Below the pieces are notes generated by a model. It was given only the letters and a program-made list of their open reading frames with translations. It was not told the DNA's origin and ran no database searches. A stretch of DNA of 64,000 nt from Paenimyroides ummariense (GTDB lineage: Bacteria > Bacteroidota > Bacteroidia > Flavobacteriales > Flavobacteriaceae): the NCBI RefSeq assembly GCF_900115115.1, contig NZ_FOVI01000010.1, positions 62,001 to 126,000 on the forward strand, in the 5' to 3' direction. Within the stretch, counting starts at the first letter, position 1. Each line of letters opens with the position of its first letter. Below, piece by piece: positions 24,451 to 36,209 of this stretch. The position numbers were made by a program, and so were the translations under genes.

Positions 24451-24648
24451 ATGGCAAAAGTAGTTAATTATATATCTGATGCGTTTACCGAATTAAAATC
24501 TAATGTTACATGGACACCATGGGCAGAGGTACAACGCTACACAATTATTGTTGCTATCTTTACAGTAGTACTTTCATTAGCTACATGGGGCGTAGATACA
24601 TTGTTTTCTGAAGCTCTTGCTGGTTTCTTCAACCTTTTAAATTCGTAA
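24451..24648 (+). CDS. secE: protein translocase subunit SecE
   Basis: 65 residues, the minimal single-helix form. An amphipathic N-terminal helix (FTELKSNVTWTPWAEVQRYT) is followed by one membrane helix (about 28-60). It clamps SecY in the Sec translocon. The nusG neighbour 12 nt downstream confirms the identity. Confidence 0.96.
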   Translation: MAKVVNYISDAFTELKSNVTWTPWAEVQRYTIIVAIFTVVLSLATWGVDTLFSEALAGFFNLLNS

Positions 24649-24660
24649 ATTTAAAAGAGC

Positions 24661-25212
24661 ATGACAGAAGGTAGTATTAAAAAATGGTATGTAGTTAGGG
24701 CGGTAAGCGGTCAAGAGAATAAAGTAAAAGGTTACATAGAAAGCGAAATCGTGCGTTTGGGTATGGAAGATTATCTTTCGCAGGTTTTAGTACCAACTGA
24801 AAAAGTTGTTTCGCAACGCGACGGAAAAAAAATAACAAAAGAGCGTATTTATTTTCCGGGTTATGTAATGATTGAAGCAAACCTTACCGGTGAATTACCA
24901 CACATAATAAAATCTATTGCCGGCGTAATTGGTTTCTTAGGAGAAACGCGTGGGGGAGATCCTGTGCCATTAAGATTGGCAGAAGTTAACCGTATGTTAG
25001 GTAAGGTAGATGAATTGGCTGTGTCTGTTGATAATGGATTAATTCCTTACGAAATAGGCGAAACAGTAAAAGTTGTCGATGGTCCTTTTAATGGTTTCAA
25101 CGGAACTATAGAAAAAGTGAACGAAGACAAACGCAAGCTTGAAGTAATGGTGAAAATTTTTGGAAGAAAAACACCTTTAGAATTAAGCTTCACACAAGTA
25201 GAAAAAATATAA
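24661..25212 (+). CDS. nusG: transcription termination/antitermination factor NusG
   Basis: 183 residues. N-terminal NGN domain (KKWYVVRAVSGQENKVKGYI, later ERIYFPGYVMIEANL) binds RNA polymerase; the C-terminal KOW domain (VKVVDGPFNGFNGTIEKVNEDK) contacts Rho or ribosomal protein S10. Normal length, in operon with secE and rplK. Confidence 0.98.
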   Translation: MTEGSIKKWYVVRAVSGQENKVKGYIESEIVRLGMEDYLSQVLVPTEKVVSQRDGKKITKERIYFPGYVMIEANLTGELPHIIKSIAGVIGFLGETRGGDPVPLRLAEVNRMLGKVDELAVSVDNGLIPYEIGETVKVVDGPFNGFNGTIEKVNEDKRKLEVMVKIFGRKTPLELSFTQVEKI

Positions 25213-25222
25213 TTGTTACATA

Positions 25223-25252
25223 CACATCAATCGCTTCCAATTGAAAGATGTG
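25223..25252 (+). promoter_or_regulatory. hairpin in the rplK leader
   Basis: CACATC (25223-25228) pairs with GATGTG (25247-25252), with further AAT/ATT pairing inside, in the 56-nt nusG-rplK gap. It is in the position where the rplKA leader is bound by L1 for feedback in other bacteria. That it is an L1 site here is inference. Confidence 0.35.
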
Positions 25253-25268
25253 CTAAATTTTTTTAAAA

Positions 25269-25706
25269 ATGGCAAAAGAAATTAGTAAAGTAGTTAAACT
25301 ACAAGTTAAGGGAGGTGCAGCGAACCCATCGCCACCGGTTGGACCTGCTTTGGGGGCTGCTGGTGTTAACATCATGGAATTCTGTAAGCAATTTAACGCT
25401 AGAACACAGGATAAACCAGGAAAAGTTTTACCAGTACAAATTACAGTTTACAAAGACAAATCTTTTGACTTTGTAGTTAAAACGCCACCTGCTGCTGTTC
25501 AATTATTAGAAGCTGCAAAATTAAAATCAGGTTCTGGGCAACCAAACCGTAAAAAAGTTGCTTCTATTACATGGGATCAAGTTAAAGCAATCGCTGAAGA
25601 CAAAATGGCCGATTTGAATGCATTTACAATTGAAAAAGCTATGTCTATGGTTGCTGGAACTGCACGTTCTATGGGAATCACGGTATCAGGAAACGCTCCT
25701 TTTTAA
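25269..25706 (+). CDS. rplK: 50S ribosomal protein uL11
   Basis: 145 residues. Typical start [20 protein letters not shown] and the conserved [21 protein letters not shown]-terminal rRNA-binding domain ends [15 protein letters not shown]. Part of the GTPase-associated centre together with L10 and L7/L12. Confidence 0.99.
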   Translation: MAKEISKVVKLQVKGGAANPSPPVGPALGAAGVNIMEFCKQFNARTQDKPGKVLPVQITVYKDKSFDFVVKTPPAAVQLLEAAKLKSGSGQPNRKKVASITWDQVKAIAEDKMADLNAFTIEKAMSMVAGTARSMGITVSGNAPF

Positions 25707-25724
25707 TCTTAAAGAAAAGAAGAA

Positions 25725-26414
25725 ATGGCAAAATTAACAAAAAAGCAAAAAGAGGCTGCAGCAAAGATTGAGAAGAACAAATTATACTCTTTAAAAGATG
25801 CATCTGTATTAATTAAAGAAGTTGCTTCTGCAAAATTTGATGAGTCTGTTGATATTGCTGTACGTTTAGGAGTTGATCCGCGTAAAGCAAATCAAATGGT
25901 ACGTGGGGTTGTAACATTACCACACGGTACAGGTAAAGATGTAAGAGTATTAGCATTAGTTACTCCAGACAAAGAAGCAGAAGCTAAAGCTGCTGGTGCA
26001 GACCACGTAGGTTTAGATGACTATCTACAAAAAATTAAAGATGGTTGGACTGATATCGATGTAATTATTACTATGCCTGCAGTTATGGGTAAATTAGGTC
26101 CATTAGGTCGTGTTTTAGGACCTCGTGGTTTAATGCCTAACCCAAAAACAGGTACAGTAACTATGGATGTTGCTAAAGCTGTACAAGAAGTGAAATCTGG
26201 TAAAATCGACTTTAAAGTTGATAAAACAGGTATCGTTCACGCTGGTATTGGTAGAGTATCTTTCGGTGCTGATCAAATTACAGAGAACGCAGCTGAAATA
26301 ATTCAAACATTAATTAAATTAAAACCAACTGCAGCTAAAGGTACTTATATTAAGTCTATTCATATATCAAGTACAATGAGCCCTGCTATTGCTTTAGATC
26401 CAAAAGCAGTATAA
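25725..26414 (+). CDS. rplA: 50S ribosomal protein uL1
   Basis: 229 residues. L1 stalk protein and translational repressor of the rplK-rplA unit in many bacteria. Signature [20 protein letters not shown] in the middle domain. The gene begins 18 nt after rplK. Confidence 0.99.
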   Translation: MAKLTKKQKEAAAKIEKNKLYSLKDASVLIKEVASAKFDESVDIAVRLGVDPRKANQMVRGVVTLPHGTGKDVRVLALVTPDKEAEAKAAGADHVGLDDYLQKIKDGWTDIDVIITMPAVMGKLGPLGRVLGPRGLMPNPKTGTVTMDVAKAVQEVKSGKIDFKVDKTGIVHAGIGRVSFGADQITENAAEIIQTLIKLKPTAAKGTYIKSIHISSTMSPAIALDPKAV

Positions 26415-26436
26415 TTGGTAGTTAAAAATTTTTAGT

Positions 26437-26925
26437 ATGACTAGAGAAGACAAATCAATTGCGATTCAAGATTTAACTGCACAGTTAGCTGACACTAAAG
26501 TTATTTACGTTGCAGATATTTCTGGATTAAATGCAGCAACTACTTCAGATTTACGTAGAGCTTGTTTTAAAGCAGGTATCAAGTTAGAAGTTGTTAAGAA
26601 CACCTTGCTTGCAAAAGCAATGGAAGCATCAGAAAACGAGTATGGTGATTTACCTTCTATTTTAAAAGGAAACAGCGCTATTATGATTGCAGAGGCTGCA
26701 AACGGTCCGGCAAAAATCATAAAAGAATTCCGTAAAAAAGGTACAAAACCAGAATTAAAAGGAGCTTACATCAACGAAGAAATTTACATTGGCGATAACC
26801 AATTAGATTCTTTAGTTGCAATTAAGTCTAGAGAAGAGATGATTGGTGAAATCATTGGATTATTACAATCTCCTGCTCAAAGAGTTATTTCTGCTCTTAA
26901 AAACCAATTTAAAGACGAAGAATAG
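26437..26925 (+). CDS. rplJ: 50S ribosomal protein uL10
   Basis: 162 residues. N-terminal rRNA-binding domain (REDKSIAIQDLTAQLADTKV, LRRACFKAGIKLEVVKNTLL) and a C-terminal helix (LLQSPAQRVISALKNQF) that carries L7/L12 dimers. Only 22 nt separate it from rplA, so the long L10-binding leader found before rplJ in enterobacteria is absent at this place. Confidence 0.98.
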   Translation: MTREDKSIAIQDLTAQLADTKVIYVADISGLNAATTSDLRRACFKAGIKLEVVKNTLLAKAMEASENEYGDLPSILKGNSAIMIAEAANGPAKIIKEFRKKGTKPELKGAYINEEIYIGDNQLDSLVAIKSREEMIGEIIGLLQSPAQRVISALKNQFKDEE

Positions 26926-27012
26926 TAGTTATCTACAACCGTTTTTAAATGTTCAACAGAACGCACATTAATAAATTATATTATTACAAATTCAAATTAA
27001 AAGATAGAAAAA

Positions 27013-27381
27013 ATGGCAGATTTGAAACAATTCGCAGAGCAATTAGTTAACTTAACAGTTAAAGAAGTTAACGAATTAGCAACTATATTAAAAGATGAGT
27101 ATGGTATCGAACCAGCTGCTGCTGCAGTTGTAGTATCAGGTGGTGGTGAAGCTGCTGCTGCTGAAGAGCAAACTGAATTTACAGTTGTATTAAAAGAAGC
27201 TGGTGCTTCTAAATTAGCTGTAGTTAAAGCTGTTAAAGAATTAACAGGTTTAGGATTAAAAGAAGCTAAAGATTTAGTAGACGGTACTCCAGCAAACGTT
27301 AAAGAAGGTATTTCTAAAGACGAAGCTGAAGGATTGAAAAAAGCATTAGAAGAAGCTGGTGCTGTGGTTGAGTTAAAATAA
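27013..27381 (+). CDS. rplL: 50S ribosomal protein bL12 (L7/L12)
   Basis: 122 residues. N-terminal dimerisation helix, an Ala/Gly-rich hinge ([19 protein letters not shown]) and the C-terminal factor-binding domain ([20 protein letters not shown]). Strongly biased codon use. Followed by a large hairpin before rpoB. Confidence 0.99.
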   Translation: MADLKQFAEQLVNLTVKEVNELATILKDEYGIEPAAAAVVVSGGGEAAAAEEQTEFTVVLKEAGASKLAVVKAVKELTGLGLKEAKDLVDGTPANVKEGISKDEAEGLKKALEEAGAVVELK

Positions 27382-27403
27382 TCTCACACATATAAATTTT
27401 TAC

Positions 27404-27440
27404 GGTTTAGGCCTTGGAAGTTATTCCAATGGCCTAAACC
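27404..27440 (+). promoter_or_regulatory. large hairpin between rplL and rpoB
   Basis: Outer 10-bp stem GGTTTAGGCC/GGCCTAAACC and inner 6-bp stem TTGGAA/TTCCAA, loop GTTA and one bulged T: 16 bp in all. It is followed only by ATTTTGC, so it is a poor complete terminator. Position and form fit a partial attenuator or RNase III processing site, like the one between rplL and rpoB in enterobacteria (inference). Confidence 0.65.
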
Positions 27441-27596
27441 ATTTTGCATATAAAAAATAATCAATAACGAAGAAAAGGACAAGTAATTTTCCTGACTTGT
27501 TTTTAAGATGTGTTGATTGTTTAAAATTAGGAAGTATTAAATAGCTGTGTTTTTACACAAAAAAATTACTTTTTTAAACCAAAATTTTGTTCATTA

Positions 27597-30500
27597 ATGA
27601 TTACAAATCATACTGAAAGGTTAAATTTTGCCTCTACAAAAAATATTCCTGCGTATCCGGACTTTCTTGATATTCAGGTAAAATCATTTAAAGATTTTTT
27701 TCAATTAGAAACAAAATCTGATGAAAGAGGTAACGAAGGTTTATATAAAACCTTCATGGAAAATTTCCCAATTACGGATACACGCAATCAATTCGTTTTG
27801 GAATTTTTAGACTATTTCGTTGACCCTCCACGTTATTCAATCGAAGAATGTATAGACCGAGGTTTAACTTATAGCGTACCTCTTAAAGCTCGTTTAAAAT
27901 TATATTGTACAGACCCGGAACACGAAGATTTTGAAACAATTGTTCAAGATGTGTATTTAGGTACTATACCATATATGACACCAAGCGGAACTTTTGTAAT
28001 TAATGGTGCGGAGCGCGTTGTTGTTTCGCAATTACACAGATCACCGGGTGTATTCTTTGGTCAGTCATTCCACGCTAACGGAACTAAGTTGTATTCTGCA
28101 CGTATTATTCCTTTCAAGGGTTCTTGGATCGAATTTGCTACAGATATTAACAGTGTAATGTATGCGTACATTGATCGTAAGAAAAAATTACCTGTAACTA
28201 CTTTATTCCGTGCAATTGGTTTTGAAAGAGATAAGGATATCTTAGAGATTTTTGACCTTGCAGAAGAAGTAAAAGTATCTAAAACAGGATTAAAAAAATA
28301 CATCGGTCGTCGTTTGGCTGCACGTGTATTAAATGTTTGGCATGAGGATTTCGTTGATGAGGATACAGGTGAGGTTGTAACGATACCACGTACCGAAATT
28401 ATTTTAGATCGTGATATTGTTCTTGATAAAGACAATGTTGAGGAAATTATAGAGGCAGACGTTAAAACAATTCTTTTACATAAAGAAGACAGTAACCTTG
28501 CCGATTATACCATTATTCACAACACGCTTCAAAAAGATCCAACAAACTCTGAAAAAGAAGCTGTAGAATATATTTACCGTCAATTAAGAAACGCATTACC
28601 TCCAGATGAAGAAACAGCAAGAGGTATCATAGATAAATTATTCTTCTCTGACCAACGTTACAATTTAGGTGATGTAGGTCGTTACAGAATGAATAAAAAA
28701 TTGAACTTAAATACGCCAATCGATAAACAAGTTTTAACAAAAGAAGATATCATTACGATTGTTAAATATTTGATCGAGCTTATTAATTCAAAAGCAGAGA
28801 TCGATGATATCGATCACTTGTCAAACCGTCGTGTACGTACAGTTGGCGAGCAGTTATCGGCACAATTTGGTGTTGGTTTAGCACGTATGGCGCGTACAAT
28901 TCGCGAGCGTATGAACGTTCGTGATAACGAGGTGTTTACCCCAATCGATTTGATCAATGCAAAAACATTGTCATCGGTTATCAACTCATTCTTCGGAACA
29001 AACCAGTTATCTCAGTTCATGGATCAAACCAATCCATTGGCAGAGATCACACACAAGCGTCGTTTATCGGCATTAGGACCAGGGGGTCTTTCTCGTGAAA
29101 GAGCAGGATTCGAGGTTCGTGACGTTCACTATACGCACTACGGTCGTTTATGTCCGATTGAAACTCCAGAGGGACCAAACATTGGTTTGATTTCATCTTT
29201 GGCAGTTTACGCGAAAGTAAACAACATGGGATTCATTGAAACACCTTACCGTAAAGTTGATAATGGTGTGTTGAATTTAACTGAAGCTCCGGTTTATTTA
29301 TCGGCAGAAGAAGAAGAAGAAAAATTAATTGCACAAGCAACAATTAATGTTGCTAAAGATGGAACTATTGAAGACGAAAGAGTAGTTGCAAAACAAGATG
29401 CCGATTTCCCGGTAGTTGAACCTAAAGAGTTAAACTATGCCGACGTTGCACCTAACCAAATTGCATCTATTTCTGCATCGTTAATTCCTTTCTTGGAACA
29501 CGATGATGCGAACCGTGCGTTGATGGGATCAAACATGATGCGTCAGGCAGTACCTTTATTACGTCCGGAATCTCCAATTGTTGGTACCGGATTAGAAAAA
29601 CAGGTGGCTACCGATTCTCGTGTATTGATTAATGCAGAAGGTGAAGGAGAAGTTGTTTACGTAGATGCACAGAAAATTACTATTAAATACGACCGTACTG
29701 ATGACGAGCGTTTAGTAAGTTTCGATGCTGACGAAAAAACATACAACTTAATCAAGTTCCGTAAAACCAATCAAAGTACATCTATCAACTTAAAACCAAT
29801 TGTTCGCACAGGTGACCGTGTTACCAAAGGACAGGTTTTATGTGAGGGATATGCTACACAAAACGGTGAATTGGCTTTAGGACGTAACTTACAGGTAGCG
29901 TTCATGCCATGGAAAGGTTATAACTTCGAGGATGCAATTGTAATTTCTGAGCGTGTTGTACGTGACGATATTTTTACATCGATCCATATTGATGATTATA
30001 CGTTAGAAGTTCGTGATACTAAATTAGGATCAGAAGAATTAACGAATGACATTCCAAACGTTTCAGAAGAAGCTACTAAAGATTTAGATGAAAACGGAAT
30101 GATCCGTATTGGTGCAGAAGTAAAACCTGGTGATATCTTAATTGGTAAAATCACACCAAAAGGAGAATCAGATCCAACACCGGAAGAAAAATTATTACGC
30201 GCAATTTTTGGTGATAAAGCGGGTGATGTTAAAGATGCATCGTTAAAAGCTTCACCATCGTTACGCGGTGTAGTTTTAGATAAAAAATTATTTGCCCGTG
30301 CGGTAAAAGATAAACGTAAGCGTTCTAAAGACAAAGAAGATATTGCTTTGTTAGATACACAGTTTGAAGTGAAATTCAACGAATTAAAAGAACGTTTGGT
30401 AGACAAGTTGTTCCATTTAGTAAATGGTAAAACATCGCAAGGTGTAATGAACGATTTAGGTGAAGAAGTATTACCAAAAGGTAAAAAATTCACGCTGAAA

Positions 30501-31409
30501 ATGTTACACGCTGTAGAAGATTTTACACACTTAACAAAAGGACAGTGGGCTACAGACGATTATACTAATGAAATGATCACTGATTTAATTCACAACTATA
30601 AAATTAAATTAAACGACATTCAAGGAGTATTGCGTCGTGAGAAATTTATGATTACAGTTGGTGACGAATTACCATCAGGTATCTTAAAATTAGCTAAAGT
30701 TTACATTGCCAAAAAACGTAAATTACGTGTGGGTGATAAAATGGCGGGTCGTCACGGAAATAAAGGTATCGTTGCAAAAATCGTTCGCGATGAAGACATG
30801 CCTTTCTTAGAAGACGGAACTCCTGTTGATATCGTATTAAACCCGCTTGGTGTACCATCTCGTATGAACATCGGTCAGATTTACGAAACCGTTTTAGGAT
30901 GGGCAGGTAAAAAATTAGGTAAAAAATACGCAACCCCAATTTTCGATGGAGCTTCATTAGAAGAAATCAACGCATTAACAGACGAAGCTGGTGTACCACG
31001 TTTTGGACACACGTATTTGTATGATGGTGGAACAGGTGAGCGTTTCGATCAAAAAGCAACAGTGGGTGTAATTTACATGTTGAAATTAGGACACATGGTA
31101 GATGACAAAATGCACGCACGTTCTATTGGTCCGTACTCTTTAATTACGCAACAGCCTTTAGGAGGTAAAGCGTTATTTGGAGGTCAGCGTTTTGGAGAGA
31201 TGGAGGTTTGGGCTCTTGAAGCTTATGGTGCGTCGGCTACATTACGTGAGATATTGACTGTTAAATCGGATGACGTTATTGGTAGAGCTAAGACGTACGA
31301 GGCAATCGTAAAAGGTGAACCAATGCCAGAACCAGGATTACCTGAATCGTTCAATGTATTAATGCATGAATTAAAAGGTCTTGGTTTAGATATCAGATTA
31401 GAAGAATAA
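27597..31409 (+). CDS. rpoB: DNA-directed RNA polymerase subunit beta
   Basis: 1270 residues, full length for the phylum. It carries the fork, rifampicin-region and active-site landmarks: [34 protein letters not shown] and, near the end, [20 protein letters not shown]. The C-terminus contacts beta prime, encoded next. The 215-nt gap from rplL contains the attenuator-like hairpin; no clear TANNTTTG box was found just upstream. Confidence 0.99.
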   Translation: MITNHTERLNFASTKNIPAYPDFLDIQVKSFKDFFQLETKSDERGNEGLYKTFMENFPITDTRNQFVLEFLDYFVDPPRYSIEECIDRGLTYSVPLKARLKLYCTDPEHEDFETIVQDVYLGTIPYMTPSGTFVINGAERVVVSQLHRSPGVFFGQSFHANGTKLYSARIIPFKGSWIEFATDINSVMYAYIDRKKKLPVTTLFRAIGFERDKDILEIFDLAEEVKVSKTGLKKYIGRRLAARVLNVWHEDFVDEDTGEVVTIPRTEIILDRDIVLDKDNVEEIIEADVKTILLHKEDSNLADYTIIHNTLQKDPTNSEKEAVEYIYRQLRNALPPDEETARGIIDKLFFSDQRYNLGDVGRYRMNKKLNLNTPIDKQVLTKEDIITIVKYLIELINSKAEIDDIDHLSNRRVRTVGEQLSAQFGVGLARMARTIRERMNVRDNEVFTPIDLINAKTLSSVINSFFGTNQLSQFMDQTNPLAEITHKRRLSALGPGGLSRERAGFEVRDVHYTHYGRLCPIETPEGPNIGLISSLAVYAKVNNMGFIETPYRKVDNGVLNLTEAPVYLSAEEEEEKLIAQATINVAKDGTIEDERVVAKQDADFPVVEPKELNYADVAPNQIASISASLIPFLEHDDANRALMGSNMMRQAVPLLRPESPIVGTGLEKQVATDSRVLINAEGEGEVVYVDAQKITIKYDRTDDERLVSFDADEKTYNLIKFRKTNQSTSINLKPIVRTGDRVTKGQVLCEGYATQNGELALGRNLQVAFMPWKGYNFEDAIVISERVVRDDIFTSIHIDDYTLEVRDTKLGSEELTNDIPNVSEEATKDLDENGMIRIGAEVKPGDILIGKITPKGESDPTPEEKLLRAIFGDKAGDVKDASLKASPSLRGVVLDKKLFARAVKDKRKRSKDKEDIALLDTQFEVKFNELKERLVDKLFHLVNGKTSQGVMNDLGEEVLPKGKKFTLKMLHAVEDFTHLTKGQWATDDYTNEMITDLIHNYKIKLNDIQGVLRREKFMITVGDELPSGILKLAKVYIAKKRKLRVGDKMAGRHGNKGIVAKIVRDEDMPFLEDGTPVDIVLNPLGVPSRMNIGQIYETVLGWAGKKLGKKYATPIFDGASLEEINALTDEAGVPRFGHTYLYDGGTGERFDQKATVGVIYMLKLGHMVDDKMHARSIGPYSLITQQPLGGKALFGGQRFGEMEVWALEAYGASATLREILTVKSDDVIGRAKTYEAIVKGEPMPEPGLPESFNVLMHELKGLGLDIRLEE

Positions 31410-31420
31410 CAAAACCATAT

Positions 31421-31461
31421 AGTATTCAGTTTTTAGGTAGATCGCCCAAAAACTGAATACT
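31421..31461 (+). promoter_or_regulatory. 14-bp perfect hairpin between rpoB and rpoC
   Basis: AGTATTCAGTTTTT (31421-31434) is exactly complementary to AAAAACTGAATACT (31448-31461), with a 13-nt loop. No T run follows, so it is not a standard terminator. It starts 11 nt after the rpoB stop. Possible RNase processing or mRNA-stability element (inference). The rest of the 288-nt gap holds a short ACTTCA/TGAAGT pair (31534-31556) and an AAGTCTAA/TTAGACTT pair around 31609-31651, and no ORF. Confidence 0.6.
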
Positions 31462-31697
31462 TAATTTCAATAAGTTTTTAGGATTTATACCCGTAAACCG
31501 TTCCGATTTTTTATAACATAGTTTATAATTAGCACTTCACGATAGGCATCTGAAGTTTAGAGAAGTAATCCGAGGTAGTGTTTAAGCCTTAATGTTGAAA
31601 GTCTAAAGTCCAAAATCGCACAAGACGCTAAAACTTTAAGACATTAGACTTAAATAAGAATCAATTTTTAATTGCAAGTAAATCAATAGTAAAAACT

Positions 31698-34600
31698 ATG
31701 ATGAATAACAGAAACAACAGTAAAGATAAAAATACTGTAAAAAGGTTTAACAAAATCTCCATAGGTTTAGCATCACCTGAATCGATCTTAGCAGAATCGA
31801 GAGGTGAAGTTTTAAAACCTGAAACTATTAACTATCGTACGCACAAACCAGAGCGCGATGGTTTATTCTGTGAGCGTATCTTCGGACCTGTTAAAGATTA
31901 CGAATGTGCTTGTGGAAAATATAAAAGAATCCGTTACAAAGGTATCGTTTGCGACCGTTGTGGGGTTGAAGTTACAGAAAAAAAAGTTCGTCGTGACAGA
32001 GTAGGGCATATCAACCTTGTTGTGCCTATCGCTCATATTTGGTATTTCCGTTCGTTACCAAACAAAATTGGTTACATTTTAGGATTGCCATCTAAAAAGT
32101 TAGACGAAATTATTTATTACGAAAAATATGTTGTGATCCAAGCAGGTGTTGCAAAACGCCCAGATGGTGAAGAATTAAAACGTTTGGATTTCCTTACAGA
32201 GAACGAGTATTTAGATATTTTAGATACCCTTCCAATGGAAAACCAATATTTAGATGATCAAGATCCAAATAAATTCATCGCTAAAATGGGTGCTGAATGT
32301 ATTATGGATTTATTAGAGCGTACCGATTTAGATGCATTGTCTTACCAATTGCGTCACGCGGCTAATAACGAAACATCTAAACAACGTAAAACAGAAGCGT
32401 TAAAACGTTTACAGGTTGTTGAAGCGTTCCGTGAATCAAACGAAAACCGTGAAAACCGTCCGGAATGGATGATTTTAAAAGTGGTTCCTGTGATCCCACC
32501 AGAATTACGTCCGTTAGTGCCGTTAGATGGTGGTCGTTTCGCAACGTCGGATTTGAACGATTTATACCGTCGTGTAATTATCCGTAATAACCGTTTAAAA
32601 CGATTAATGGAAATTAAAGCTCCTGAAGTTATCTTACGTAACGAAAAGCGTATGTTACAAGAAGCGGTAGATTCATTGTTCGATAATACACGTAAAGCAA
32701 CAGCAGTTAAAACAGAATCTCAACGTCCGTTAAAATCGTTATCAGATTCGTTAAAAGGTAAGCAAGGTCGTTTCCGTCAAAACTTATTAGGTAAGCGTGT
32801 AGATTACTCGGCTCGTTCGGTAATTGTCGTTGGACCTGAATTAAAATTATACGAATGTGGTCTTCCTAAAGATATGGCTGCAGAATTATACAAACCATTC
32901 GTAATCCGTAAGTTGATTGAGCGTGGAATTGTAAAAACTGTGAAGTCTGCTAAAAAGATCATCGATAAAAAAGAACCAGTTGTTTGGGATATTTTAGAAA
33001 ACGTAATTAAGGGTCACCCGGTATTATTAAACCGTGCTCCTACGCTTCACCGTTTAGGTATTCAGGCATTCCAGCCTAAATTAATCGAAGGAAAAGCAAT
33101 TCGTTTACACCCATTAGTATGTACGGCATTCAACGCCGATTTCGATGGAGATCAAATGGCGGTGCATTTACCATTAGGACCAGAGGCTATTTTAGAAGCT
33201 CAGTTATTAATGTTAGCGTCGCACAACATCTTGAATCCGGCGAATGGTGCACCTATCACAGTACCTTCTCAGGATATGGTTTTGGGTCTTTATTATATGA
33301 CCAAAATCCGCAGATCTACACCAGATCATATCGTGAAAGGTGAAGGTTTAACATTCTACTCGGTAGAAGAAGTGCATATTGCTATTAATGAAGGACGTTT
33401 AGATTTGAACGCACCTGTTAAAGTACGTGCAAAAGATTTTAATGCAGAAGGTGAATTGGTTTACCAAATTATTGAAACATCGGCAGGTCGTATCTTGTTT
33501 AACGAGGTAGTTCCGGAAGCTGCAGGTTACATTAATGAGGTATTAACTAAAAAATCTTTAAGAGATATTATCGGAAAAATTTTAGCGGTAACAGATGTTC
33601 CTACAACTGCTAAATTCTTGGACGATATGAAAGATATGGGTTACGGATACGCATTTAGAGGTGGTCTATCATTCTCTTTAGGTGATATCAAAATCCCGGA
33701 TCAAAAACAAGGAATGATTGATGATGCGAACAATCAGGTAGAAGGAATTACCATGAACTATAACATGGGTCTTATTACCAATAACGAGCGTTACAATCAG
33801 GTAATTGATATTTGGACTTCAACAAATGCTGCGTTAACAGAGTTGGCAATGAAAAACATTCGTGAAGACCAACAAGGATTTAACTCGGTATTCATGATGC
33901 TTGATTCTGGAGCGCGTGGATCTAAAGAGCAAATCCGTCAGTTAACAGGTATGCGTGGATTGATGGCAAAACCTAAAAAATCGACAGCTTCAGGTGGAGA
34001 TATTATCGAAAACCCGATCCTTTCGAACTTTAAAGAAGGTTTATCGATCTTAGAATACTTTATTTCAACGCACGGTGCGCGTAAAGGTCTTGCCGATACC
34101 GCATTAAAAACAGCCGATGCCGGATACTTAACTCGTCGTTTACACGATGTTGCTCAAGATGTGATCGTTAATTCAGAAGATTGCGGTACATTAAGAGGTA
34201 TTGAGTTTGAAGCGTTGAAGAAAAACGAAGAAATTGTAGAATCTTTAGGAGAGCGCGTTTTAGGACGTATCACTTTAGATGATATCATTAACCCGTTAAC
34301 AAACGAAGTTATTGTTCCTGCTGGTGAAATGGTTAACGAAGCACATGTTGCTAAAATTAACGCATCGCCATTAGAGAAGTTAGAAGTTCGTTCTGCGTTA
34401 ACTTGTGAGGCTGACCACGGAATTTGTGTGAAATGTTACGGACGTAACTTGGCATCAAACCGTATGGCACAGTTAGGTGAGGCAGTTGGTGTTATCGCAG
34501 CACAGTCAATTGGTGAGCCAGGTACACAGTTAACGTTACGTACGTTCCACGTTGGGGGTACGGCAGGTAACATTTCTGAAGTTTCAACTATTACAACAAA

Positions 34601-35999
34601 ATTCAAAGGTCGTTTAGAGATTGAAGATTTAAAAGTTGTAAAAGGTGAAGATGCTGATGGAAAAGAAATTGATATCGTAATTTCTCGTTCAACAGAATTA
34701 AAATTAGTAGATTTAAATACAGGTATCGTTTTAAATACACATTACATTCCTTACGGATCAACAATTTATGTTAAAGATAAAGAAGTTGTAGAAGAAGGAA
34801 CAGTAATCTGTAAGTGGGATCCTTATAACGGTGTTATTATTTCTGAATTTACAGGTAAGGTTGCTTACGAAGACATTGAACAGAACCAAACGTTTATGGT
34901 GGAGATCGATGAGCAGACAGGTTTCCAAGAAAAAGTAATTACAGAATCAAGAAACAAAAAATTAGTTCCTACCTTATTAATTTATAATAAAGATGGCGAA
35001 TTAATCCGTTCATACAACTTACCAGTTGGAGCTCACTTAATGGTTAACGACGGAGAGAAAATTAAAGCTGGTAAAGTTTTAGTTAAAATTCCTCGTAAGT
35101 CATCAAAAACGGGAGATATTACCGGAGGTTTACCTCGTATTACCGAGTTGTTAGAAGCACGTAACCCATCAAATCCAGCAGTTGTTGCAGAGATAGACGG
35201 TGTTGTTTCTTTCGGAAAAATCAAACGTGGTAACCGTGAAATCATCGTTACACCAAAAACGGGTGAAGATGATCAACGTAAGTACTTAGTGAAATTATCG
35301 AACCAAATTTTAGTTCAAGAAAACGATTTCGTTAAAGCTGGGACTTCATTGTCAGACGGTGCAATTACACCAGACGATATTTTAAGAATTCAAGGTCCAT
35401 CTGCAGTACAGCAATATTTGGTAAACGAAATTCAAGAAGTTTACCGTTTACAAGGGGTGAAAATTTCAGACAAACATTTTGAAGTTGTAATCCGCCAAAT
35501 GATGCGTAAAGTACAGATTCAAGATTCGGGCGATACCTTATTCTTAGAAGAACAATTAATTCACAAAGACGATTTCATTCGCGAGAACGATCGTTTATTC
35601 GGAATGAAAGTTGTTGAAGATGCAGGTGATTCTGTAACTTTGAAAGAAGGACAGATTATTTCTGTACGTGAATTACGCGACGAAAACTCTATTTTACGTA
35701 GAGAAGATAAAAATTTAGTAGTAGCACGCGATGTAATTACCGCAACGGCAACACCTGTTTTACAAGGTATTACAAGAGCATCTTTACAAACTAAATCGTT
35801 TATTTCTGCGGCATCGTTCCAGGAAACTACAAAAGTATTAAATGAAGCAGCAGTAGCAGGTAAGGTTGATAATTTATCAGGCTTAAAAGAAAACGTTATT
35901 GTTGGTCATAGAATACCTGCGGGAACCGGTATGCGCCAATATGATAACATACTTGTTGGAACAGCAGAAATAAAACAAGAAATCGATTTAAATTTTTAA
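31698..35999 (+). CDS. rpoC: DNA-directed RNA polymerase subunit beta prime
   Basis: 1433 residues. N-terminal zinc ribbon with [20 protein letters not shown], the catalytic NADFDGD loop (Asp481, 483, 485) that binds the active-site magnesium, bridge and trigger elements ([17 protein letters not shown]), and the second zinc site ([13 protein letters not shown]). The start is ATG 31698; a second ATG follows at once. It ends the long transcription and translation block at a strong terminator. Confidence 0.99.
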   Translation: MMNNRNNSKDKNTVKRFNKISIGLASPESILAESRGEVLKPETINYRTHKPERDGLFCERIFGPVKDYECACGKYKRIRYKGIVCDRCGVEVTEKKVRRDRVGHINLVVPIAHIWYFRSLPNKIGYILGLPSKKLDEIIYYEKYVVIQAGVAKRPDGEELKRLDFLTENEYLDILDTLPMENQYLDDQDPNKFIAKMGAECIMDLLERTDLDALSYQLRHAANNETSKQRKTEALKRLQVVEAFRESNENRENRPEWMILKVVPVIPPELRPLVPLDGGRFATSDLNDLYRRVIIRNNRLKRLMEIKAPEVILRNEKRMLQEAVDSLFDNTRKATAVKTESQRPLKSLSDSLKGKQGRFRQNLLGKRVDYSARSVIVVGPELKLYECGLPKDMAAELYKPFVIRKLIERGIVKTVKSAKKIIDKKEPVVWDILENVIKGHPVLLNRAPTLHRLGIQAFQPKLIEGKAIRLHPLVCTAFNADFDGDQMAVHLPLGPEAILEAQLLMLASHNILNPANGAPITVPSQDMVLGLYYMTKIRRSTPDHIVKGEGLTFYSVEEVHIAINEGRLDLNAPVKVRAKDFNAEGELVYQIIETSAGRILFNEVVPEAAGYINEVLTKKSLRDIIGKILAVTDVPTTAKFLDDMKDMGYGYAFRGGLSFSLGDIKIPDQKQGMIDDANNQVEGITMNYNMGLITNNERYNQVIDIWTSTNAALTELAMKNIREDQQGFNSVFMMLDSGARGSKEQIRQLTGMRGLMAKPKKSTASGGDIIENPILSNFKEGLSILEYFISTHGARKGLADTALKTADAGYLTRRLHDVAQDVIVNSEDCGTLRGIEFEALKKNEEIVESLGERVLGRITLDDIINPLTNEVIVPAGEMVNEAHVAKINASPLEKLEVRSALTCEADHGICVKCYGRNLASNRMAQLGEAVGVIAAQSIGEPGTQLTLRTFHVGGTAGNISEVSTITTKFKGRLEIEDLKVVKGEDADGKEIDIVISRSTELKLVDLNTGIVLNTHYIPYGSTIYVKDKEVVEEGTVICKWDPYNGVIISEFTGKVAYEDIEQNQTFMVEIDEQTGFQEKVITESRNKKLVPTLLIYNKDGELIRSYNLPVGAHLMVNDGEKIKAGKVLVKIPRKSSKTGDITGGLPRITELLEARNPSNPAVVAEIDGVVSFGKIKRGNREIIVTPKTGEDDQRKYLVKLSNQILVQENDFVKAGTSLSDGAITPDDILRIQGPSAVQQYLVNEIQEVYRLQGVKISDKHFEVVIRQMMRKVQIQDSGDTLFLEEQLIHKDDFIRENDRLFGMKVVEDAGDSVTLKEGQIISVRELRDENSILRREDKNLVVARDVITATATPVLQGITRASLQTKSFISAASFQETTKVLNEAAVAGKVDNLSGLKENVIVGHRIPAGTGMRQYDNILVGTAEIKQEIDLNF

Positions 36000-36041
36000 A
36001 GATTTTTCAGTAAAAATTTAATTTCAATTAATAGTTACTAT

Positions 36042-36070
36042 AAAAGCCACCTAATATTAGGTGGCTTTTT
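36042..36070 (+). terminator. terminator of the rpoBC operon
   Basis: 12-bp stem AAAAGCCACCTA / TAGGTGGCTTTT with ATAT loop and T run. Confidence 0.93.
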
Positions 36071-36209
36071 GTTTTTATTTATTTTATATAAAATTTTAAT
36101 TTTATTATAATTATTTTTCACGTTAAAAAAAATATAATTTAATATTAAAGAATTAAAAAAAAATAATTAAGTTTATACCTTATATGACTAATTATTAAAG
36201 ATTATAATT

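Noticed and set aside
29996-30493. 165-codon minus-strand ORF inside rpoB
   Set aside because: Antisense shadow of a conserved gene, Ser/Asn-rich translation, no start signals.
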